Below, in pieces: positions 8,671 to 13,988 of a stretch of 13,988 bases of DNA; position 1 is the stretch's first letter, and each line of letters opens with the position of its first letter. The stretch comes from Competibacteraceae bacterium UBA2788 (GTDB lineage: Bacteria > Pseudomonadota > Gammaproteobacteria > Competibacterales > Competibacteraceae): positions 15,176 to 29,163 of the forward strand of contig DEHY01000081.1 in assembly GCA_002352185.1 (NCBI GenBank). The letters are read 5' to 3'. Position numbers and translations under genes: made by a program. The notes under the pieces were generated by a model. The model made no database searches and had not been told where the DNA came from. It worked only from the letters and a program-made list of their open reading frames with translations.

Positions 8671-9042
8671 TCAGTGCCTCGCAAGCAGATAAACACCGAC
8701 GATGATAAAACCGATGCCGAGCCAGCGTCCGCTGCTCAGCATTTCGCCGAACAGATACCAGGCGGCGAAGGCGTTGACGACATAGCCAATGGATAACATG
8801 GGGTAAGCGATACTCACCGGGACGCGGGACAATGCCAGAATCCAGACCAGAACGCTGATTCCATAACAGGCAAAACCGCCCAGGAAATACGGATTGGCGG
8901 CAATTGCGCCGACCAGCGGCAACGCATTGGCGACGGTTGGTGTAATCACGCCGAGCGCATTGGTTCCAGCTTTAAGCAGCAATTGCGCGACGGCGTTGAG
9001 CAATACGCCGGTCAGAATTAAACCGAAGCTGGCGGCAGTCAT
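8671..9042 (-). CDS. Small SMR/EamA-type membrane protein, ArnE/ArnF-like flippase subunit
   Basis: A 123-residue protein with four predicted membrane helices (about residues 4-26, 39-64, 67-92 and 100-121), the fold of small multidrug resistance and ArnE/ArnF proteins. Typical SMR/EamA features are the early NAVAQLLLKAG segment (16-26), VPVSIAYPMLSIGYV in the third helix and GRWLGIGFIIVGVYLL in the fourth. In the known pathway ArnE and ArnF form a heterodimer that flips Ara4N-phosphoundecaprenol to the periplasmic face. Only one such gene occurs here, between arnT and arnB, so it may act as a homodimer or have a partner elsewhere. It overlaps the arnT stop by four bases (ATGA). ArnE and ArnF cannot be told apart by eye, so no symbol is given. 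Confidence 0.85.
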   Translation of the reverse strand: MTAASFGLILTGVLLNAVAQLLLKAGTNALGVITPTVANALPLVGAIAANPYFLGGFACYGISVLVWILALSRVPVSIAYPMLSIGYVVNAFAAWYLFGEMLSSGRWLGIGFIIVGVYLLARH

Positions 9043-10730
9043 TGGCGGCTGACAATGACCCGGCGCGGAGCGCGGGCCAGCAATCGCATCGGTAAACCCT
9101 CGCTGGCGAAGCGCTCGTAGTTGGCAAGATTCATCATGGCGTAACCTTTATCCAGCGCAATCCAGCGCTGTTTCCAATCCTCAACCTGGGCAATGCCTTT
9201 CTGAGGCTCAGCCGCCAACCCGAGAGCAAATTCATCACTATACTGCACCAGCGTTACCGGGTGTTTGAGATAGAACGGCAAGGTCTGATCATACATTTGA
9301 ACGCTGTAAAAGGGGGCGGCAGGATCAAATGGCCCGTATTCCGCTTCGGTTTCGCGGACCATGTGATAAGCGGAGAACAGACGGGACAGTTGATCGTGAC
9401 CGTTCAGCGCCACAATGCCGGCTGCCAGGCTGCCGAAGGCCAGCGCGACGATGCCGGTGGATCGAGCATGGCGGCGCAACAGCCAGGCTGCTGCGAGTGC
9501 GCCGAGGATAAAGCTGAGTACTGAAGCCTGAATCCAGGGAATATAATTACGCACGATCCCGAACTGTGATGATTCCTTCGCGAATACGCGGGCCATGCGT
9601 TCGCCGCCAATCAGCAGGGCTAACAGCAATGCGCCGCCAATCGCCGCCAATCCCCAGGTGAAATGACTGAGAGTCTTTGGTTCTAGCCGTTGTATTTCAA
9701 TCGCCGCGAACAGCGCCAGTGCGGGAAATACCGGCAGGATATAGGACGGCAACTTGGAACTGGACGCGCTGAAGAACAGGAAGATGAACGCCGTCCAAAT
9801 CAGCAGCAGGCGTAATGGTTGCAGTGTTCCCGGTTCGCCCTCGCGTCGCCAGCCATCCCGCAACCGGATGGCGATAAATGGCGTCCACGGCATTGCCCCA
9901 AACAGCAGAATCGGAACAAAGTACCACCAAGCGCCGTCACGCTTGTGAACGTGAGTTAAAAACCGCTCCAGATGCTCGTGAATGAAGAAGAAATGGGCAA
10001 ACTCATGATTAGCCAGTGATACGGCGACAAACCATGGAACAGCAATCAGCAACAGGATGACTGCGCCTTCAGCGATATGCAGGCGGGTCAGTCGCCGCCC
10101 GTCACGCTCAAGCAAGAGATAAAGCGCCAGTATCGCGCCGGGCAACACGACGCCAACCAATCCTTTGCTCAGCACCGCCAGCGCCAATGCCGCCCAGACG
10201 ACCCGCATCCAGTGGTGATTTTCCTTTGGTGTTGCGCCGGGATGCTGGGCCAGCAGGAAGCCGAGCAAGGCGACCGTGAGAAACGCGGTCAGTTCAGCAT
10301 CCAGGGTATTGATATGGGCGTTGATGACAAAGCCGCTGCAACCGCCCAGCATTGCCGCCGCCGCTAGGCCGACTTCAAAGCCGAACAGTCGCCGACCGGT
10401 CCAGAACATCAGCAGCACACAGGCAAAAGTCGTCGCCGCCGGCCACCAGCGCGCCGCCCAATGGCTGTCGCCGAACGCTCGAAACGCCGCCGCCGTCGCC
10501 CAATACTGCAAGGGCGGTTTCTCGAAATATTTCAGATCGTTCAGCCGGGGCGTCACCCAGTCCCCGGATACGGCCATCTCCCGCGAAATCTCGGCGTAAC
10601 GCCCTTCATCGGGTCGAACCAGCTTGCGGTATTCGATGTTGCTGAACCAGACGAGGGTGAAGACAACCAGCAATCCCAGCCAGTAAAACCGGGAGCGCGG
10701 GTTTGGAGTACGAGGCTCATTTTGCAGCAT
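9039..10730 (-). CDS. arnT: ArnT-like lipid A Ara4N transferase (GT39 family)
   Basis: A 563-residue integral membrane glycosyltransferase of the GT-C/PMT class, the length of ArnT (about 550). ArnT takes Ara4N from undecaprenyl phosphate and adds it to lipid A phosphates on the periplasmic side of the inner membrane, lowering surface charge and polymyxin binding. After the first membrane helix (about 17-30) the large first periplasmic loop carries RPDEGRYAEISREM (39-52) with the essential-type Asp41 and then GDWVTPRLNDLKYFEKPPLQYW (56-77) with Glu70, both hallmark ArnT segments. About a dozen hydrophobic helices follow, then a soluble C-terminal domain of roughly 120 residues. GAAGGA upstream (10741-10736) supports the ATG at 10730; the gene overlaps the preceding glycosyltransferase gene by 14 bases. 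The acceptor is inferred from family and neighbours; a different lipid acceptor cannot be excluded. Confidence 0.88.
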   Translation of the reverse strand: MLQNEPRTPNPRSRFYWLGLLVVFTLVWFSNIEYRKLVRPDEGRYAEISREMAVSGDWVTPRLNDLKYFEKPPLQYWATAAAFRAFGDSHWAARWWPAATTFACVLLMFWTGRRLFGFEVGLAAAAMLGGCSGFVINAHINTLDAELTAFLTVALLGFLLAQHPGATPKENHHWMRVVWAALALAVLSKGLVGVVLPGAILALYLLLERDGRRLTRLHIAEGAVILLLIAVPWFVAVSLANHEFAHFFFIHEHLERFLTHVHKRDGAWWYFVPILLFGAMPWTPFIAIRLRDGWRREGEPGTLQPLRLLLIWTAFIFLFFSASSSKLPSYILPVFPALALFAAIEIQRLEPKTLSHFTWGLAAIGGALLLALLIGGERMARVFAKESSQFGIVRNYIPWIQASVLSFILGALAAAWLLRRHARSTGIVALAFGSLAAGIVALNGHDQLSRLFSAYHMVRETEAEYGPFDPAAPFYSVQMYDQTLPFYLKHPVTLVQYSDEFALGLAAEPQKGIAQVEDWKQRWIALDKGYAMMNLANYERFASEGLPMRLLARAPRRVIVSRQ

Positions 10731-11967
10731 GAATATCCTTCAGGGCGGCGCGCAGCTGTTCCAGGACCCCATCCGGTTTGATGACTTGCAGGCACACATT
10801 GTCAGTGCAGGGAGTTTTGCGATGGTTGGCCGCGCTCACACAGGGCGAACAGGCCAGGCCGGCGTATATTGGCGTACTGTTGCCGAGCGAGCCGTATAGA
10901 TGCGGCGACTCCGGCCCAAACAGAACGAAGGTGCGGAGATCGGTCACTGCCGAAAAATGACCCGGCCCCGAATCGTTGGTCAGCATGATTGCGGCAATTT
11001 GGTACAGCGCCGGTAATTCCTCCAACCGTTGACAGCCCGCAAAATTGACACAGCGCTCACTGCGGACTTGCTGTTGCAGTTTCTCCGCTTCTTGACGTTC
11101 TGCTGGGGCGCCAGTGATTAGAACCAGCAGATTTTCGTCATCCGCCAGCAAACCGCGCATGACTGCAACAAAATATTCAGGCATCCAGCGTCGTTGCGGC
11201 AACAGATCGCTGGCGTTGGGATTGATCAGCGCAATTCGGTGGCGGTTCTCATCATAAAGCGGATATTCATTGCGGATGCGATCCCGCATTGCCGCAATGG
11301 CGCTTTCACTGACTTCGGCGCGGGCCAATCCGGCTTCACTGTCATCAATCAGAGTTTTGGAAAATGGCAATTCTTCTCTATCCGCCAGGGCGGCGTTAAC
11401 CAGCGCAATAAAATTTTTCGCAATGTGCCGATGTGGGTTATAAGCCACCCTATGAGTCAACATTGCACCCCGATACAACCCTTCATTATAAAACGGGTCA
11501 AAGCCAATTCGGTTCGCCGCACCGGATAAACCCGTCAGCAAGGCGCTATAACGTGAGAACAATTCCAGATCGATAACGGTGTCAATCTTGCGCCGCCGCG
11601 CCCAAAACAGAAAACGCAGACTATCCACCGCCAGGCTTAACAGGCCATCTTCACGGATGGTGAAAACATTAGCCTCCGGCACTGTGTTTAACAGGCGCAG
11701 GCTGGCTGCGTTGCCTTTGAAAATCAAAAAATGGAGATCGGCATCACCTGTCCGCCGCATTTTTCGCATGGCGGGATCAGCTAAAATAGCGCTGCCCATC
11801 TCCGAGAGTTCGATAAACAATACGTTCCGGGGACGCCGGGTCTGCCGTCCGGTCAATAGACTCATCAAGCGGATTAGTACAGTCGCTAGCGCGCAAAGTG
11901 GAATTCCAGCGAAGTAGTCCACTTTACGCATGGTGTCAATTTTCACGATACCCGCCTGTTTCTGCAT
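10717..11967 (-). CDS. Family 9 glycosyltransferase (heptosyltransferase-like)
   Basis: A 416-residue protein with a GT9 catalytic core, the family of the ADP-heptose:LPS heptosyltransferases WaaC, WaaF and WaaQ. It is longer than those (about 320-360) because of an N-terminal extension with a hydrophobic segment at about 20-38 that may anchor it to the inner membrane. The donor-binding signature TNDSGPGHFSAVTD (330-343) and LFGPESPHLYG (349-359) are clear. Near the C-terminus four cysteines (373, 376, 387, 392) form a CSPC...C...C pattern found in a subgroup of GT9 proteins. The ATG at 11967 is used, but no ribosome binding site is obvious and the ATG at 11931 (MRKVDYF) is a reasonable alternative. 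The preceding stop is 37 bases away; no promoter is evident in the gap. The sugar and acceptor cannot be read from the sequence; an inner-core LPS-type sugar is the likeliest. Confidence 0.82.
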   Translation of the reverse strand: MQKQAGIVKIDTMRKVDYFAGIPLCALATVLIRLMSLLTGRQTRRPRNVLFIELSEMGSAILADPAMRKMRRTGDADLHFLIFKGNAASLRLLNTVPEANVFTIREDGLLSLAVDSLRFLFWARRRKIDTVIDLELFSRYSALLTGLSGAANRIGFDPFYNEGLYRGAMLTHRVAYNPHRHIAKNFIALVNAALADREELPFSKTLIDDSEAGLARAEVSESAIAAMRDRIRNEYPLYDENRHRIALINPNASDLLPQRRWMPEYFVAVMRGLLADDENLLVLITGAPAERQEAEKLQQQVRSERCVNFAGCQRLEELPALYQIAAIMLTNDSGPGHFSAVTDLRTFVLFGPESPHLYGSLGNSTPIYAGLACSPCVSAANHRKTPCTDNVCLQVIKPDGVLEQLRAALKDIHAAK

Positions 11968-12004
11968 ACTGCGTAATGTCGGATGGTACAGGATTTAATT
12001 TCAT

Positions 12005-13000
12005 CTATCGATCCTGTGTGACTGGCTTGCTTAAAGCCGGACGTTGGCGACCGCTGAGATAGATTATAAAACCAGGCAAGCTGACTGCGAGCAGCGTCAG
12101 CCCATATAAGACCGACATTGCTAGAACTGTCGCCTTATCGGCGCCAATCAGGGAAAATAACCCCACCAGCGCGCCTTCGCGCACGCCCCACCCGGCCAGA
12201 GAAACCGGAATAATGGTTAAAAAAATTGCTGGCGGCACAATGATCACATAGGTGATTGGGTCATAGCGCAGACCCAACGCCCAGCCGGTGGCGAAGAAAC
12301 CCATCATGGCCAGAAATGGAATCAGCAGCGATGAGGTCATTAACAGAATTCGGTGGGTTAAAAAAGCTTGATGCAATCTTGCCGATAGCGTTTTTACAAC
12401 CATCAGCCTGGGATAAGCATTAAGCCATTCCAGCCTTCTTAGCGATGCGATACCCGCAAAACCGAGCAGACCAATGATCACCAACAACAAAATCAGGTAG
12501 CCCACTTCAATAGGCAGCAGATCAGGATCGAAGCCATACGCGACAAGGTTCAGCAGCATTAATGCGCCAAGCCCGGTGATTCGGTCCAGGATGACCCCGT
12601 ACAAAACATCGCGTTTGCGAAACCCCTGGCCGGCCACGTCCAGTACTCGTAGCGCATCGCCGCCGATGCTGGTTGGCAACCCCTGGTTAAAAAACATCGC
12701 TTTGAAATAACTGCGCCAGTAAAATGCAAAAGACTGGCCGAAGTTCAGGTTGCGCATGATCAATTGCCAGCGATAGGCTGAAACTGTGGTGCTGCTGAAT
12801 TGCATGAGCAGCGCAACCAGCAGCAGATCCAGTCTGGTTTGTTTCAGTATCTTCCATATCTCATGGATATGAATCGAACGCAGAATAAGCACAAATATTG
12901 ATACCGTAATCAAGATTCTGGCCCATAGCTTGATCGAATTAATCGAGATGGAAGGCTTATTAAATTGGTCAATGACAGGCATATCAATCGGCGCATTCAA
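12005..13000 (-). CDS. Flippase-like integral membrane protein, lysylphosphatidylglycerol synthase TM-domain family (YbhN-like)
   Basis: A 331-residue polytopic membrane protein of the LPG_synthase_TM / UPF0104 family, related to YbhN, AglD and the flippase half of MprF. Family signatures are visible: YRWQLIMR (76-83), FFNQGLPTSIGGDALRVL (103-120), LDRITGLGAL (138-147), and near the C-terminus IIPVSLAGWGVREGALVGLF (263-282). There are about eight hydrophobic segments. The MprF aminoacyltransferase half is absent, so it is not a lysyl-PG synthase. In glycolipid loci such proteins are thought to take part in moving or presenting lipid-linked substrates, but the biochemistry of this branch is not settled. 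The TTG at 13000 overlaps the previous stop as TTGA; the ATG at 12982 (starting MPVIDQF) is equally plausible because neither has a clear ribosome binding site. Confidence 0.83.
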   Translation of the reverse strand: MNAPIDMPVIDQFNKPSISINSIKLWARILITVSIFVLILRSIHIHEIWKILKQTRLDLLLVALLMQFSSTTVSAYRWQLIMRNLNFGQSFAFYWRSYFKAMFFNQGLPTSIGGDALRVLDVAGQGFRKRDVLYGVILDRITGLGALMLLNLVAYGFDPDLLPIEVGYLILLLVIIGLLGFAGIASLRRLEWLNAYPRLMVVKTLSARLHQAFLTHRILLMTSSLLIPFLAMMGFFATGWALGLRYDPITYVIIVPPAIFLTIIPVSLAGWGVREGALVGLFSLIGADKATVLAMSVLYGLTLLAVSLPGFIIYLSGRQRPALSKPVTQDR

Positions 13001-13988
13001 TCAGTAATTTTAATAACGGGTCTATTGCTGCTGGCTGGCTGACTCTGGTAGCCTTTCACCAGGCAATAATAATAAGAACCTGCCGATCTGCCATTTTTCC
13101 AGATCATGATCTTTCCAATTTCACTGGCCTGCTGGGTGCGCGAACGGACATTATCGCTGGTCAGATTGGAAATATCCTTGCTGACTAATAACATATTCTT
13201 GTTATTCTGTTCTTCGATGGGAAACCAGCGCTCATACATCAGACTTTTTCCATCAAACAGATGCCAGCTTGTCGTTTGAAACGCCGGTTCATGGTTTATC
13301 CGTTCTTTTGATAGTTCAGTTGAGACTTGGAGAGCTTTGGTGCGATAAAAGGCAAGCCCACTGGCGATTCGATTTCTATCCATGCCGACAACCAGCGGTT
13401 TTTCGCCTGTATCGCGCTCAAACTGCTCGGTAAGCAGTTCAATTTGATGCCCAAACTCCCGCCATCCCAGCAGATGGAGGCGCTGCGGATAGGGAACGCC
13501 AGGAAATCCTGATACCAGATAATGCAAAACAGCGCCATAACAGAGCAGACAAACCACCAGCGTTGCCGGCCAGGCGCGTTGAGTCCATCGCAGCAATGGA
13601 TGAGTGCTGATGGGTGGATTATGAATGGAGAGCAGCGCCAGGTAGGGCAGAATTGCCAGCCAGCACGGCCCAGTCCAATGGAATTTGGTTTCCCGGAACA
13701 GGCTGAGTGCGGCGAATACTGTGGTTGGGAATAAAGCGAGCGTCATTAACAAGACGAAACTTCGACGCATATCCTTGAAATCATCATCGCACCCGGATAG
13801 AAAACTGTTTTTGAATAGCAGGATGGCGATGACGGAAAATATTCCGGTGGGTGTGAGCAGCAGGAGGATGCCGCCAATAAAATCCGGCAAGGAGAAATCA
13901 AAATTACCTGCGGCCCGGTCGTGACCTTGAAATAAAAAGGAAACCCACGCATGTTCAGCATTCCAAACGATGACCGGTGAAAATAAAA
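12997..13988 (-). CDS. GT39/PMT-type membrane glycosyltransferase, 5' end beyond the window
   Basis: The frame is open from the right edge, giving about 330 visible residues; the TTG at 13890 is not the start. The upstream codons read VWNAEHAWVSFLFQGHDRA, a segment conserved in the middle of GT39-family (dolichyl-phosphate-mannose transferase-like) proteins, so the first several membrane helices and catalytic loop lie outside. What remains is a set of hydrophobic helices (for example around 13870-13810, 13770-13700 and 13660-13510) and a soluble C-terminal region of about 160 residues ending SYYYCLVKGYQ and a short polar tail. It is distinct from the ArnT-like protein further down the operon. 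The predicted role is transfer of a sugar from a polyprenyl-phosphate carrier on the periplasmic side; donor and acceptor are unknown. It ends overlapping the possible TTG start of the flippase-like gene. Confidence 0.85.
   Translation of the reverse strand, partial: LFSPVIVWNAEHAWVSFLFQGHDRAAGNFDFSLPDFIGGILLLLTPTGIFSVIAILLFKNSFLSGCDDDFKDMRRSFVLLMTLALFPTTVFAALSLFRETKFHWTGPCWLAILPYLALLSIHNPPISTHPLLRWTQRAWPATLVVCLLCYGAVLHYLVSGFPGVPYPQRLHLLGWREFGHQIELLTEQFERDTGEKPLVVGMDRNRIASGLAFYRTKALQVSTELSKERINHEPAFQTTSWHLFDGKSLMYERWFPIEEQNNKNMLLVSKDISNLTSDNVRSRTQQASEIGKIMIWKNGRSAGSYYYCLVKGYQSQPASSNRPVIKITD

Noticed and set aside
10276..10781. Several overlapping + strand frames opposite arnT and the GT9 gene
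   Set aside because: All are antisense to well-supported genes, overlap one another in different frames and show no recognisable protein features.
13888..13890. TTG as the start of the right-edge gene
   Set aside because: The frame continues without a stop to the window edge, and the upstream codons encode conserved GT39 sequence, so the gene is truncated by the window and not short.

Overview
The window looks like chromosomal DNA from a Gram-negative proteobacterium, probably a gammaproteobacterium. The evidence is a set of genes for 4-amino-4-deoxy-L-arabinose (Ara4N) modification of lipid A, with proteins closely resembling the enterobacterial Arn enzymes, next to a proteobacterial-type three-subunit urease. 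Coding is dense, moderately GC-rich, and many starts overlap the preceding stop. An environmental lineage of the Competibacter kind came to mind, but that is an impression and cannot be tested here.

Left part (1-2067, + strand): the last ten codons of ureA, then complete ureB and ureC, tightly spaced and clearly co-transcribed. UreC keeps every nickel ligand and catalytic residue. No ureE, ureF or ureG follows. Transcription instead meets a convergent operon across a 71-bp gap that holds a short hairpin, probably a shared terminator.

Right part (2139-13988, - strand, read from right to left): eleven consecutive genes on one strand with gaps of at most 89 bp, most of them overlapping or nearly touching, so probably one operon whose promoter lies beyond the right edge. 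In order of transcription they are: a GT39-type membrane glycosyltransferase (5' end cut by the window), a YbhN/MprF-type flippase-like membrane protein, a family 9 (heptosyltransferase-like) glycosyltransferase, an ArnT-like GT39 transferase, a small SMR/EamA-type membrane protein (ArnE/ArnF-like), an ArnB-like aminotransferase, ArnC, a stand-alone ArnA formyltransferase, a stand-alone ArnA dehydrogenase/decarboxylase, ArnD, and a polytopic membrane protein of DUF6056-like type.

How the genes fit together: the dehydrogenase oxidises and decarboxylates UDP-glucuronate, ArnB transaminates the 4-keto sugar, the formyltransferase N-formylates it, ArnC moves it to undecaprenyl phosphate, ArnD removes the formyl group, a small membrane protein flips the carrier, and ArnT transfers Ara4N to an acceptor (lipid A in the known pathway). 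The locus differs from the enterobacterial arnBCADTEF operon in several ways: ArnA is split into two genes, only one SMR-type flippase subunit is present, and four additional envelope genes (two GT-C-like membrane proteins, a GT9 enzyme and a YbhN-like protein) are embedded in the same transcription unit. That expanded architecture is the most interesting feature of the window. No RNA genes, insertion sequences, CRISPR arrays or phage genes were seen, and no non-coding stretch exceeds 100 bp.
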